A stretch of 64,000 nt of DNA from Larix kaempferi (Eukaryota > Streptophyta > Pinopsida > Pinales > Pinaceae): assembly GCA_027924585.1 (NCBI GenBank), contig BSBM01000007.1, forward strand, positions 11,933,501 to 11,997,500, in the 5' to 3' direction. The notes under the pieces were generated by a model that was not told where the DNA came from, made no database searches, and worked only from the letters and a program-made list of their open reading frames with translations. The position numbers and the translations under genes are program-made. This document shows positions 1-11,987 of the stretch, piece by piece. Numbering within the stretch: the first letter of the stretch is position 1; every line of letters begins with the position of its first letter.

Positions 1-1790
1 TCCACGGTTTGGTTGCCCACCCTGGTTGCATTGGTTATTTTGGTATTGGGGCTGATGTTGTTGTGCGTACACATGCCCTTGAGCATTGGGGGGATTCTGG
101 GGAGCCACAGGTGCGGGAGCAGGTTGCGGTGGGTATTATGCAGGTGGAGCTGGAGGTGGTCCAGCTGCCTGTTGGGGTTGTTGGTACCCCTGAGCTGTTG
201 GAGGTGTGAGATTAGCTGGTGCAGCTGGTTGTGGGTAATGCATCTGCTGTTGTGGGAACTGCATGGGGGTATGTGTGGTAGGTTGAGTATAGTATGTAGG
301 AGGTACATATGCTGATGGCGCTTTCCCATAGCAATGTTGTGGACAAGAGGGTCCATGAATGTGATGGGTATGGTTTGTTGGAGCATAAGAAGTTGTTGCT
401 CCAGAACTGGATGTAGCCCTGGAGAGGTCTGGGGCGGGCATGGTGCTCACCATGCTGAAAGGTTTAGGTTGCGGGGTGATTTGGCCAATGATGCCATCAG
501 CGGCATGTGATGCCCCCGGTGCATCACCACATGAAGAGTCACCTCGTGGGGCGTCAGGAATGATTGTGTATAGATAACCCGACTGGGCGTAAATGAGATC
601 AAACTATTGGGATTTGAGGATGGCCTCTTCTTCAGACTGGGGTCTTTCAGATGCCACATCCTCCGTAATAAGAGGGAGGAGGGATTTTAGAAACCAATCT
701 AAAAAGATACGGTCGTCTAACTTAATTTTGCAGAGGCTTCGGCGTCGACGCCACTCATGAATGTGGTCAGTGATATGGGTGGCCGTGGTTTGTCTGCAAG
801 ACAGTAGGATCTCGACTCCCGCATCATAGCGGATAGGTAACTGGAAGAACTGCAGGAAGGTCAAGGCAAGGGAGGTAAAGGTGGCATGCGTCCCATGAGG
901 CTGCTCGATATACCACTTAGCTGCAGAGCCAGTGAAGGTGCGCTGTAAAAGTCGGAGGCGGATTGAGTCGTCCACTATGGAGTTGGATGAACACCATAAA
1001 TGGAAGGACATGATATGGTTCTGGGGGTCTTCACCTGCCTTGCCCTCAAACTTAGGGATGTCAGAGGGGAGTTTGGTGGGCATGTGAGGCCACGCAAGAT
1101 CGTGTCTGATGGGGTCATTTGTGAGCCTAGCTAAGTCTGGCAGGTTCAGACTCGCCATGTATGGTAAGCTAGCAGATGTGGTGACTGGAACTGGGACATG
1201 CCTAGTCATTGTGGTATGATGTAGGGGTCCAGTAGCGCCTAAAGGTATGCTAGGTATGGAGGGTATGTGCCCTCCAATAGGTGTAGTCTGGTATGGGCCA
1301 GCGACTCCAAGTGCAACATGGGTTACACTTGGGTTAGGAATAGCAGTAGGGATTCCTGGGATAGGGTTTGTGGAAACCAGAGGGGGTGTGACCCCTATGT
1401 TGGGTATACCCATAACAGGTGGTGGCCCTGTGTTGGGAATTCCTAAATGTGGAGTGTTACCCATGTTGGGCATATTCAGGGGGGTGGTCATTGCCATGGA
1501 TGGCACCGCCGCAGAAGGGTCTGTGGATGTCTCACCTATGGTGCTGGTAAATAGTGGATCAAATGGTGTTCCAGCCATAATGGTGGTTGGTGGTAACTCT
1601 GTGGGGTTTTCAGATTCTACCTCCAAATCAAATGTGACTTGAGGTCTGTCAGAATCGGATGACTGTCTAGTTGACTGACGATGTGTCAAATCAAGGGATA
1701 AGGCTCTGCGTCCGTGACGTGGAGAGCCAAGTGGACTAAACTGTGGGATTTCGCCCTGTAGACGACGAGAGCGTCTAAAATTCTCAATGG
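1..1790 (-). pseudogene. gag: RE1 gag (capsid) gene, interrupted and truncated
   Basis: This encodes the structural capsid polyprotein of a gypsy element. The N-terminal third is low-complexity, rich in Pro, Met, Gly and Thr. A retrotrans_gag-type capsid core follows at about 604-1130, including PSDIPKFEGKAGEDP, FHLWCSSNS, AAKWYIEQP and LDWFLKSLLPLI. After an in-frame TAG at 604-606 the same frame continues (FDLIYAQSGYLYTIIP) into a Pro/Gln-rich tail that runs to the window edge, with a second stop (TAA) at 136-138. RE8 has TAG at the homologous codon, where RE2 reads glutamine (VQQLDLL). No ATG sits at the expected start: both RE1 and RE8 read ACCATTGAG there, near 1790 in RE1. No zinc knuckle is visible before the edge. 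Confidence 0.8.
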
Positions 1791-3652
1791 TGAGAATTAA
1801 GTTTTTGTGTAAAAAAATTGTTTAAGTATCAGGTGGTGATATATATATAAAAGACTCAAAACCCTAATGCAACCAAGGGTGCAAGAAGGGGAGTGAAAAA
1901 AGAAGGCTCTCAGGCCAAAAAAAAAAAATCAACCTCAATAAAGGCACTTATTCTAGCAGCTGTGCTACAATAAGTGGAGGAATGCAACAAATGGTCAGAG
2001 TACCAACATGCAAACGGCTTCTAGAAAAAATAGGTGTAACTAGACCAAAGGTGGGTTGAATCATGCAAACACCTAACTAAAAGTATTGTGACTCAAACAA
2101 ACGATATCCTCTGCAAGGTGATGAAATCCAAGTCAGACAATATGAGTGTTGAGACAACGGCTAGATATCCCCCTACCAGGAGGGACACCGGGTAATCAAT
2201 CCTAAAGAAAGGCTACTAGGATACTCCATTCATGACACGTCGAGAAAAGGTAAATCTGCCATTTGGTCCTTTGATCGCAATATCCCAATACAGGGATATT
2301 CCGAGAACTGCGAATGGTAGCCCTTCAGTTACTGAATGGATTTCGGTATTCCACTCAGGCTTTCGGAACCATCCTCGCGACTTCAACCCTCCTAGGGAAG
2401 AGGCCTTCCCACAAACTGGTTGTGACCGCGCCAAAAAGTACTAAGAGATTTTAGCTCCCTAATTGGACAACTTCTATGTCTCAGATGTAATAACTGAGGG
2501 GTCTTATTGGAACACCTATCCCCCCAACACTACCTAGCTACAAAAGTTCTTTTAGTGTTCCCCAAGTGGGGTTAAAAGTGTGTTGAAATTAGTGTACATT
2601 TTAAGGCTCAGTTCAATTAAGTGATCAAGTGAGTGCATGTGAGGTATTTGTAATCTGAACTTGAAAAAAGGGAAATGCTTTTCAAGAAATTTTCAAAAAA
2701 CAAAGGAGCTTTTGAAAATAAAAAAGCAAATATTTATGACTTTTTCAAATAAATGGGAATTAAATGCTTTTGCAAATATCAACTCAAAAAACAATGGATC
2801 CTTTGAATTATGAAAGCAAATAATAGACTTCTTTTAAAGAAATAAATGGACTTCTTCTTTCAAGTAAATTGCTAAGGGCAAGATTTTAAAGAAGTAAATA
2901 GGAAAAATTTTAATCTAGATAAAAATGCAGAAATAAGTTCTTCTTTCACTTTCTTGAAATTTTTTTTAAAAGATTTCTAGATATGCATTTTAAATAGTAA
3001 TAAAAATTTTCAAGGCTGTAAAATATGCAGAATTTAATACTGTAAAAAATGTGCTATGTGGGCAGGAAGTACAGTAAAAATTAATTTTTAAAATCGGAAT
3101 GGGCGAATGAAAAAATCAGCAGCGCGGGTTTTAACAGAAAAGCCGCGATGGACCGCGTGGGTTTCGGTCGCACAGTCGCGATGGACCGCGCGAAAAATGT
3201 CCGCGAAGCTGCGGTGTGCAGCGTGCAAATAGGCCACGAAGTCGCGGTGAACCGCGTGGAAAAGGGTCGCGTAGTCGCGATGTGCAGCGCGGTAAATGAC
3301 CGCGATGTGCAGCGCGGAAACCGGCGACAAAGCCGCGGTGAACCACGCGGAAAAAAGGCCAAAAGCCGCGGTGAACCACACGGAAAAAAGGGCAAAAGCC
3401 GCGATGGACCGCGCGACTGTCAGGCTAAAAACCGCGAGGCGAAAGCCGTGCACGGAAGCCGAAAAATGAACCCAAAAATTGTGAATTTCGGGTTGTTAAT
3501 GGCAATAGATGTGGCCAAAACTTAGAGCAGCAATGGATCTGCTGTCTAAGATGGCAGATCTATGGATATAAAGGTTAAAAACTAATAAAAAACTAAGATT
3601 AAAAGCAAAACTAGAGATCTATTGTTCAATCCCCAGTGGAGTCGCCAAAAAC
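1791..3652 (-). other. RE1 5' leader with primer-binding-like site
   Basis: This 1.9 kb untranslated stretch lies between the 5' LTR and gag. Directly inside the LTR the minus strand reads TTTTTGGCGACTCCACTGGG (about 3633-3652), a PBS-type sequence; RE8 has TTTTGGCGACTCTGCT at the same place. I do not assign the tRNA. The middle (2650-3050) is very AT-rich with runs of A, and 3135-3460 is a GC-rich repeated tract. About 2216-2444 is recognisably similar to the RE8 leader near 51180-51250. Short ORFs here are not supported as genes. Confidence 0.7.
3135..3460 (-). repeat. GC-rich degenerate tandem array in RE1 leader
   Basis: About a dozen imperfect units of roughly 20-30 bp occur here, built around GTCGCGATGGACCGCG and variants such as AAAGCCGCGGTGAACCACG. 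They are strikingly GC-rich beside AT-rich flanks. ORFs on both strands translate to Arg/Ala-rich repeats and look like by-products of the array. RE8 has a counterpart at about 50285-50670. Confidence 0.75.
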
Positions 3653-4377
3653 TGTTGGCCCGGTTTTGCAACCAGGCTTAGTGCTATGGGCACCTGCTAA
3701 CTAGTAGCAGCAGTTTCAATGTAAAGCAAATAACAATAAACTAATCTAAACAAAACTAATCATGGATCTATGCAAGAATCTAAGCAAATAATGTAAACAT
3801 TTAAAAACAAGAACAAGAAAATATTAAAGAATGAATTTGTATTGAAAAATGGGGGCAAGCAAGTGCTTGCGATAATACCTTTAATGGTGAAGGTTTATGT
3901 TGAGCAACTCCCAAGATGAGTAGCTCCAAGCTCCAAGAGGTCTCCTTCTCCAAGGTTGCTTCAATGGCTAAAATGCTCAAGGGAGATTTCAGCAGCATAA
4001 GGATGAGATAATGGATGGATCTGAAATGAGGCGCATCTACCACATTTTTATAGGTTTTGGTGGTGGGGAATACCATTTGTGATTTTGTGGAAACCAAATG
4101 GTATTGACCAACATGGTTTAGGTACTTTTCCCTCCTTTTTCCTTTTTTGAATAAAAATAATATTTTAATTCCCTTTTTAATATTTTTGGGAATTTGGACC
4201 CTTTTTGAGGGTTTTTTATGCTTTTCAGGAAAAATAATCTTTTTTAATGGAAAAAGGGGTGTACTCAGGTCTTTTGGTGACCTTTTGTTGGTTTCAGAGG
4301 CTCCGATGGTGAAAAAGTGGACAAATGGGTCATGTGAATAGGGAAATGAGCTAGTGAGCACTTTTTAGGTGTTAACA
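3653..4377 (-). repeat. RE1 5' LTR (725 bp)
   Basis: The plus strand runs from TGTTGGCCCGG at 3653 to GGTGTTAACA at 4377, so the minus-strand LTR is TGTTAACACC to CGGGCCAACA. Its first part matches the RE8 LTR (403 bp), including the AAAAAGTGCTCA start and an AAACCCTCAAAAAGGG-like stretch. The two LTRs differ in length, so these copies are diverged subfamilies. Confidence 0.8.
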
Positions 4378-4689
4378 GTTATGTTGTTTGTGTCCTGAGT
4401 TAGATAGGGGTCGGACAACACAGTTGTCGTTGTATAGGGACTTAACCCTATGCATGTAGTGAAGTCTGGGGGCCGTTATAACTGATTCTGTTACCTTTGG
4501 CTATAGTTTGGGAGTCTCAAGCCTCTCCTATGAGAGACATACTGGCTCTAGTGTCGGGAGCTCATTTAGCCACTCTGTTTGTCTACTCTTGGCTGTAGTT
4601 TCTCTAGGTGTGTGATTTTGATTTACTTTTTTTGATCGATAGTTGGCCTTTAGGGGATGTTTTGATTATATATTCTCTCTGTAGATATC
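4378..4689 (+). other. RE2 leader remnant
   Basis: This is the piece of RE2 leader between the RE1 insertion and the gag start. It holds no gene or repeat that I can support. Confidence 0.5.
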
Positions 4690-7061
4690 ATGGCATGGAA
4701 CCCTACTCTCCACCGATCCCATCGGTTGGCTAGTTTAGAGCCTACCAAACTTTCACGCCGTGCTGCTAGGGGACACCGGCGGGCTCCCTCTGAGTCTTTA
4801 GATTCTTACAAGACATACGTCCAAGACGTCATGATTGATGCACATTCTGATACTGAATAAATACCTTTGACTCCATCGAGTAGAGTTGAACGCACTTCGG
4901 ATTCCCCTACTCCTCCTGAGGAGTGGGGAGGTGATCCACCTGAGACTCAACCTGGTTTGATTTGGCCGAATGCACTTGAACACGATCTGTTCGATCCTTC
5001 GAATTCGGATAATTATCTTCACGGGATGCGAACCTTACCCGAGGATGAAGATCAGGATGACATGTTCGTTCCTTTGTTTCCACGTAATTATAGACATAGG
5101 ATGCCAGAGTTACAGGATGACACTGGTCCTATGGTCAACCCAACTGCACTCTCTTTTGGTATGCCTAATTATAGTACAGTTGAACTTTCCACTACGTTTG
5201 GTAGTCACGCTGGCACTAGTCATGGTGTTAGCCATACTATACCCATTGGGGGCACTACCCTCACTAGGGGCACTACGTTGTCCACTCACACACATAGTAT
5301 GGGGACTGGTCATGTTCCTCCTAACAATGCTAATGTTGGAAGAAGACCACCACCTAGGGTTTCCCAACCTAATAGGAACGTTGTTCGAAACATGACTCAC
5401 CATCCACCACCTAATACACAAGCCGCTACTCTCCAACCCAGGACTACTTTTGCGAATGTTAATGCTCCTCCTAACCACAGGAGTGGACATATACCGCATA
5501 CTTTTGCATGCACTACTGCCACTAATAATGACAATGTAGGGGGTGGGAATATATCCTATCCACATGACATAACGCCACCATCCCTGCTACTAGTAACACC
5601 AATGTTGGGGCTAGGAATACATCTCATGCTTCTAGTCACCACACGACTGCTCAAGCTAATCCTAATGCTGGGAGTGGGAACATACCATACCATTATGGTC
5701 ATTACAACACAGTTCCCACTACGAATAGTACATATATTCCCCGTACTCATGGTGGAAACCCTTACTACAACACAGTCGGTGCGGGCCACCAATACAACCC
5801 ACCACCCCAATATGGTTCCCAAAACACGCACATACCTGCTTACTCTCAAATGGGTCGGGCAGGAGGAGGTTATCAATCCTATGGCCATGGGAAAGCTTAT
5901 GGTCTGTCAGGTCCTTATTATCAGCAATTTAATCCTCATGGTCAAGCTTTTGGTCCATCTTATAATTTGGTTCTGTTTAATCAACCTTTTATGGGGGCTT
6001 ATAATCAAGCTTTCTAGCCTCTGCTCTCATTCCTTACATGCTCGAATCTTCTGGATCTTTCGAAGCTCATGAATGATCTGGTGTGTCACGACCCTACTTG
6101 GCCCCCGGTCCCTACCAAGCTCCCTTCGGACATTCCTAAAGTTGAGGGGAAAGGTGGTGAGGACCCGGGAGATCATGTCATGACATTTCACCTTTGGTGC
6201 TCCTCCAACTCATTGAATCATGATTCTGTTAGATTGTGACTATTTAAACGCACCCTCATGGGGGCAGCCACGAAGTGGTATGTCGAGTTGCCTGGAAACA
6301 CTTATAGGGGTTTTAACAAGATCTCTTTGGTTTTCTTAGATCATTTCCAGTTGTCGGTTCACTATGATACTGGTACTGAACTTTTATCCACCTTCCATCA
6401 GAACAAGGCCACAAATATTTCTGACCACGTTCAAGAGTGGCATCGGTGGAAGAGGTTAGTGAAATCCAACATTCCTCCAAAGTTTCTATTGGAATGGTTC
6501 CTCAAGTCTCTACTCCCATACATTGCTAAGGATGTTTCGATGTCTGGAATTGTGACTGAGGAACAAGACATCTTGAAAGTCCAACAGTTAGACTTATTAT
6601 ACTCTCAGTCTGGCATTTTGTATGACATCATTCCTAACACACCGCGCACACGTCATGAGCCTCAGTCAGTTCTTGGACTTCATGCCGATGGCATTATAGG
6701 ATCTGCAAGCACTTGCCCTGTAGACTAGGTAGCTAATCAAATGCAAAATTTGTCGCTAAACCAGTCTACTACCAGACAGGTTCACACCTTGTCCACTTCC
6801 ACCCCATCATCTGATGTACACAGTGTGCAAATGACTAACCAATTAGGTAGCCAGCAACCTGGTGGTAAGAAAAAGGGGAGAAATAAATGTAAGGGTGGAA
6901 ACAATGGGAATAACAATAGAAATCGCAATACCCCCTGTAAGGATAATGCCAACCCTCCTCGGGAAGGTGAAAATGCTGGTGAGGACCATAAACCTAGGTG
7001 TAAGGTGAAGTTTCCTTGCAAGCTTTGTGGGGAAGACCATCTTACTCACTTATGTCCTTAA
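4690..7061 (+). pseudogene. gag: RE2 gag with zinc knuckle, decayed
   Basis: The frame opens with ATG at 4690 (MAWNPTLHRSHRLASLE). It is broken by TAA at 4858, a frameshift near 5580-5600, TAG at 6015, TGA at 6237 and TAG at 6726. The N-terminal half is low-complexity and Asn/Thr/Gly/Tyr-rich. The capsid core (about 6090-6640) has PTKLPSDIPKVEGKGGEDPG, FHLWCSSNS, AATKWYVELP and LLEWFLKSLLPYIAKDV, and is clearly related to RE1 and RE8. The C-terminus (about 6840-7058) is very basic (GGKKKGRNKCKGGNN) and ends in CKLCGEDHLTHLC, a CX2CX3HX4C knuckle one residue shorter than the usual spacing. As nucleocapsid it would bind RNA in the virus-like particle. Confidence 0.85.
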
Positions 7062-8093
7062 ATTGAGGAAGCATCGAAGCATTTAGCACAGAGCCCAGCT
7101 GTGTTTAAGGATCCCCTACCTCATCACCAAAACATGGCTTCGCATGCTCCCACCACTGGTTATGGAACTACTGAGATGACAACGTCTTCTTCCAATACTG
7201 GTGGTTATGGATGTGTGAACATGGTTCACTCAGATGTTAGTGTTGCCACTCGTGAGTGCGATTTTGATGCACCACAACCCAATTTGGGGAGTGAGCCTCC
7301 CCCTCCTCCTGACAATTCCTTGCATATCGAGAAGCCCTCTAATATGCCACAGATACCGAAAGGTGTTCTTAAGCGCTCTATGCATAATCCTAATGCTCGA
7401 GCTGGCCATAACTACTCCATTGTAGAAGATTTGGGCCAAACTCCGTGTGCCATGTCGGCTCTTGAAATATTGCAAGCCTGTCCTTCTCAGAAGCATGCCA
7501 TTTTGAGTGTGTTAGGAGTTCAGTATGGGGGAAGTCCCACTATTATCAAGTTTGATATTACTGATGTCCAACCTCGCTTACCCTACCATGTGGCTTTTCA
7601 AATCTAGGTGGTGTGCATTTAGAATTTTTTCAAATGTACGATGGTTGATGAAGGTGCTTCCACATCAGTAATGTCGTTATCTTGTTGGAAATCTCTCGGC
7701 TCTCCTCCCCTACTCATGTCTAGAACCACGCTCACTGCATTCGACGGTCGTTCATTTAAGTCACATGGAATTATCCCTTCCCTTGTGGTCTTCTTGGGAG
7801 GTATGTCTATGCCTATTGAAGTCGAGGTGGTTGATGCACCCATCGACTACAACCTTTCACTGGATCGAAATTGGATGTATGCCATGAAAGTTGTCGCGTC
7901 CACTGTATTCAGAGTTATCTTCTTTCCTCACGAAGGCAAGATTGTGACTATCGATCAGCTGGATTTCGTTAACTCATCTTCCACAGCATCCACAAGATCC
8001 ATAGTCCCTCAGGTTACTCATTCTCAGCTGGCAACTGGGAAGATGGGTGTCGGTATGTACCCTTCATTGATGGGATCTTATGATTTCACTTAA
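7062..8093 (+). pseudogene. RE2 linker and aspartic protease domain
   Basis: The protease would cleave the Gag polyprotein. A linker (7101-7607), rich in Pro and Ser, has a segment PCAMSALEILQACPSQKHAI that looks like a conserved pre-protease region. Two TAG stops follow near 7605-7625. The protease begins at about 7635 with MVDEGASTSVMSLSCWKSLG. The catalytic triplet reads DEG in place of DS/TG. Downstream AFDGRSFKSHGIIPS and a DAPIDYNLSLDRNWMYAM flap/core region support the call. From memory of related plant gypsy proteins, the DEGA form is probably a family trait, but I cannot verify this here. The frame ends at TAA (8091-8093). Confidence 0.7.
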
Positions 8094-9146
8094 CCCATTG
8101 CTTTTATTGAAACCATTTCTGATAATGTGCCTCCTCCATTGAATAATGTACCTTTTCAGACCTCATATTTTAGTGATCCGTGGGATCCACCTTCCACGAG
8201 TTCTCCGTCTGGAGACATTTCGCACATTGGAATTGATATGCCCTTATCTGCAATCAAGCTTGCTTCTCAAGATGTTCAACAAGCCATTGCAGATTTAGAT
8301 CTCTCTTCTTCATGGACAATAGAGGAAGATACCATTATGCTACCTGCGCATGCAGTCAACCTATCTTGCTCACATGCTTTCCTCGATGGTATTTTACCTT
8401 TAGATGAATTTTTAATTGAGGCCATGGGTGGTGATGACAAGTCATGGGGGGATCTTTATCATAGATCTCATTCCCCTCCTCCCCTTGATCTTATTGAGCA
8501 AGATGAGCCTATAATACAACCTACCATCCATTTGAATTTGGATCCATTCACAGTCTTATCCAGCCCTGATTTGACATTTGAGTTTGATGAATCTTTGAGC
8601 TCTCCTCTAGATCCGCAAATCGGTGCTCCTGAAGAGTTTGAATCTATTTCTAGAATTTCCAACTCCCGTGATGATGAATTTGCTCTTGCAGATTCCTTCA
8701 CATCCTTCAGCTTTTCTCTTCATTTTGAAGATGATCATTTTGATCTTTCAAGTATTGGTACTATGGCACCTTCAGTGGTTAGCTCTACCTGCATTATGTC
8801 TGAGGTTAACAATAGTGAAGTTGAAAATGTTTCTACCGCAGTGACTTGTATCATATTTTTCTTTACGTACGTTTTAGAGATGATCTTGGTACTTATGATT
8901 CTTGGAGACAGGATTTTTAGCTGGACTTATACTTGTTTACTGGTCCTTTTCGACATTTGCTTCGTTCATGGAAAGCATATTTGGAACCTTGCATATAGGT
9001 TTAGGCCTCCCCATTGTTATGATGCATTTGAACCTTGTGCCATCCGAATTCGCAGACACCCCCTAAGTGTCCTTATCTTGCTCATGTTCCTTGCATTATG
9101 CATAGCTTTGTTCCATGCGCTTGGAACTAGTCTCACATGCCCCTGA
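8094..9146 (+). pseudogene. RE2 post-protease coding remnant
   Basis: An open frame (8127-9146) continues after the protease. Its first ~240 codons (PFQTSYFSDPWDPPSTSS to about 8830) are acidic and Ser/Pro/Asp-rich, with segments like MPLSAIKLASQDVQQA and AMGGDDKSWGDLYHRSH. In related autonomous elements this kind of linker sits between protease and RT (family knowledge from memory). Here no RT follows. The last ~100 residues (8840-9146) become hydrophobic and lose that composition, so I take them as chance reading-through beyond a deletion point near 8840. Confidence 0.5.
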
Positions 9147-11000
9147 CACTCGTCTGCTCCCATTACGAGCATTCTTCCATCTCTCCTTTGAGCTCATTAA
9201 AAATAGTAAGGAGGTCACGAGTTTACTTTTTCGGACTCATTAAACCTTTACGGAAAATATTTTTATAAAGTCTTTTTTAAGCCCTTGTTAGAATTGTCCA
9301 AATCAAACAAGATTGCCGAGTATACTTGTCATTTCAGACTCATTAAAGGATTTGAAGTGACATCCACTTAGGTATACGTTTACCCCTTTTCCGGACTTTT
9401 GTGGATTAATTACGGAAAAGGTATACTCTAGTCACATGTGACTAGAAGAGTTCTTCTCTCATTGTTTTACACTTTTTAGGGTGAGGAGACTAACTTTACG
9501 AAAAGGGACTCCCATTTTATGTCGAGTTGTGATTGCATTGCATTATCCTGCTTATTGCTCGAGCCTTGTGCCGGCTCCCGCTTACTCACTCATTAGCCAT
9601 GTGCCTGAGCACTTTACCTTCTAATCCAAGCAGAGCCTTAATCTATCTTTTGCAGCTTGATGACCCTTTACCCTGAGGGAACATTCCCCCAGGTGTTCAC
9701 ATCCTGCATGCACTTCCTTGAATTTATCATAGGTATGTTCCACTGCTTGGGACTAGTCTGCTCGCTATTTGACACTCGCTCCCTCAATTGTTGTACTATA
9801 AGCAATTTTATTCTTTTTCAAGCTTTCCCCAAATATGAAAAAGACCAAAAAAATCAAATATTCCAAAAAGATGGATAGGGTTATGGTTACTACTTCTTGT
9901 TGGCAGTTGTTGTGTCGCCTATGAACAAAGCATTCATTCCACTCCATACACTATGAGTCGGGATTATAGTTGGACCTTAGGAGTCGTACTTGTTTCTTAG
10001 TTTACTCCACCAATTGGTTAAACTTCCAGTCATTATGGAGCCCTTTGTAATGACTCCTGCATTGCACATTTTATGTCAAGTCTATGCTTCCTGAGTCTAT
10101 CCATCCGCTCATGATCTTGTTCAAAGGAAGTCCTAAACCTAGAGTCAGCCACTCCTCAGACCTCTTGACTATTGCATGTCGTCCATCCTTATTAAGTCAG
10201 TCTATTTCACCTGAGTTCTTCCAAATATTTCAATGTAGCTGGTACCTCGTGATGGTTGATGGGGGATGCCTTAATGCCCTCCTTCCAGCAAGTCTTGTTC
10301 CGTCGACTTCAACCCATTTATTCTGGAACTTGAGGCTTAGAGTTCGGTTGAGTACCTTGAGGCTTGTAGTCATTAGTGGAAGGTTCTCTCACCATTGACA
10401 GTTTTGGGAATACATCAATGTCCCATGATCGATGGATTCATCCTAGTGTTCAACTTCAACTCATTTATTAACACTCCGATGATTGTGCTCTATTCCTTGA
10501 TGCCCATTTTCATTATTGGTGGGTTATCTCATGTCTATTAACAGTATACAACATTGACCGGTAATCAGAGGATGTCACATCAAGTTTGACCTCAACTCCT
10601 TTATTCACTTGATGGGACTTGCACTGTTGAAGACTTGTGTAGAAGACCCCAGGCGATAGTGTTATTTAGTATGTTTCTTATGACTATGACTTTACATTTG
10701 AGATATCACCTCTCAGATATCAGTAGTTTGTACCTCCAGTTTGCACCAGTTGTTTCCCTTTCAGCAGGAGACCATATCTTACTGTAGAGGGATCATGGAT
10801 ATGATCACTTATGACATATATTCACTATGTACTGCCTATTCATGGCCATTGTATCAGATTGTTGTACTACCGACATGTGTTCAGGGATACTATTATATTA
10901 TGATGAGTGAGCTGCTCCTTCCACTTGTGTCTCCATCACTCCACTTCTGAGATTTATAATTTATTTTGGCCATTGTAGCATCAGTCTCCGACCTCACACA
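9147..11000 (+). other. RE2 long 3' untranslated region
   Basis: These 1.85 kb lie between the coding remnant and the polypurine tract. I see repeated short phrases around ACTCATTAAA and TACGGAAAA at 9225-9420, but no gene, RT or integrase motif. Only short unconvincing ORFs are present. Confidence 0.5.
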
Positions 11001-11987
11001 TTAGGGGGAATCTGTTACAACGTAATTTTCCACCTTATGAGTATCAACACTCTTTGTCATGTAGGATCCATTTCATTGAATCGGATCTATCATTTTATCC
11101 TCTAAGAACCACCATAATTTTCCTATTTTTCTTCCTACCTGCTTGCTATCCCACTACATCCCACATACATCACCCCATATACTCGACTTGTTACACTATA
11201 GCCCATGGGTACCCACAGGCTAGCTCACTACAGCCCGCGGGTAGCATGTAAAATGGTAAAAGTCAGTAGTTTATTACTTTTTACTCGCAAAAAGCGGTCA
11301 TTGGGTGACCTTTGACTCTCCATCTACCCGAGAAATGTCTCAATGTGTCCTTTAACTTACCTTTGAGAGGACTATATATTGAGCACACATGGCTTATGGA
11401 CGGGAGGAGAAAGAAGAGCAAGGGAACTCTAGTGGATTTTTTCCCTATCTTGAGTCTACACTCATTGATCCTTGTAGTTGTGAACCCTTTATGCTCACCT
11501 TCCAAAATCCTATCTATTTTGAGTTTTCCATTCATGGAGGATTGAAGTGGTGGAGGCACAAGTGGATTGATCCAGATCTTGGTTCAGATTGGTTGCCGGC
11601 AAGAGGTGGTATCACATTGTACTTCTTCTTGCTTATTAATAGAAATACTCATATTCGCGTCCATTAATGTTGTAAATGTTGTTTATCTTACATTGGGTGG
11701 AATTTACTTGTTATATCATGGGCCATTGCTATTGATGATGTTAATGTCATTTATATATTATATGTACTTGCTGTATATTGGTTGTCAAGACTAATTTGTA
11801 GATTCAAGTGCATGGATTGAAAAGCTCCAACGTGGATCTACATCAAACGTTTGGATCAAGGTTGGTTATATTCTTCATTATCTTAGCATTGTCATTTATA
11901 ATAGCATAGTTCTGAGAATTGAGTGGATTTCTTGTAGTCATCTGTTTGTTGTGGTCTACCCCAAGCCATAGTGATTTTTCTCCAACA
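11001..11987 (+). repeat. RE2 polypurine tract and 3' LTR (LTR about 975 bp)
   Basis: The purine run ttagggggaatc (11001-11012) directly precedes TGTTACAACG at 11013, as expected for plus-strand priming beside a 3' LTR. The LTR ends at TCTCCAACA (11987), so it is bounded by TG...CA. The 5' copy is outside the window, so the right boundary rests on the CA end and on the change to RE3-like sequence. Short ORFs at 11280-11670 lie inside the LTR and are not genes. Confidence 0.65.

Larger units (their letters stand above)
1..4377 (-). mobile_element. RE1: Ty3/gypsy LTR retrotransposon (family G-A), truncated by window edge
   Basis: Reading leftward on the minus strand there is a 5' LTR (3653-4377), a tRNA primer-binding-like site, a 1.8 kb leader and a gag gene that runs off the left edge. 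The outer LTR end reads TGTTAACACC on the minus strand, and RE8 (49791) begins with the same ten bases. The bases after the LTR, gttat (4378-4382), should be one copy of the target duplication; its partner lies outside the window. The flanking DNA to the right is the leader and gag of RE2, so RE1 is inserted in RE2. The pol region and 3' LTR are not visible. Confidence 0.85.
4378..11987 (+). mobile_element. RE2: Ty3/gypsy-type element with gag-protease but no recognisable RT or integrase
   Basis: The part visible here is a leader (4378-4689), gag (4690-7061), protease (about 7641-8093), a protease-distal coding stretch, a long 3' region, a polypurine tract at 11001-11012 (ttagggggaatc) and a 3' LTR (11013-11987). 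The 5' LTR is lost to the left because RE1 is inserted in the leader. The 3' flank at 11988 is the spacer upstream of the RE3 extra ORF, so RE2 sits inside RE3; cagtc (11988-11992) is the expected right-hand target duplicate. No RT, RNase H or integrase motif was found between the protease and the polypurine tract. Confidence 0.8.

Noticed and set aside
3088-3525. ORFs of 80-125 codons on both strands in the GC-rich tract
   Set aside because: They are overlapping frames through a repetitive GC-rich array, with repeated Arg/Ala peptides and no start context or homology between RE1 and RE8.
8840-9146. Hydrophobic C-terminal extension of RE2 as an envelope-like membrane protein
   Set aside because: The hydrophobic run starts abruptly after an acidic linker, has no partner in RE1 or RE8, and looks like chance translation of T-rich non-coding sequence.
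11281-11667. Small ORFs on both strands around 11281-11667
   Set aside because: They lie inside the RE2 3' LTR, overlap each other on both strands and have no recognisable motif.
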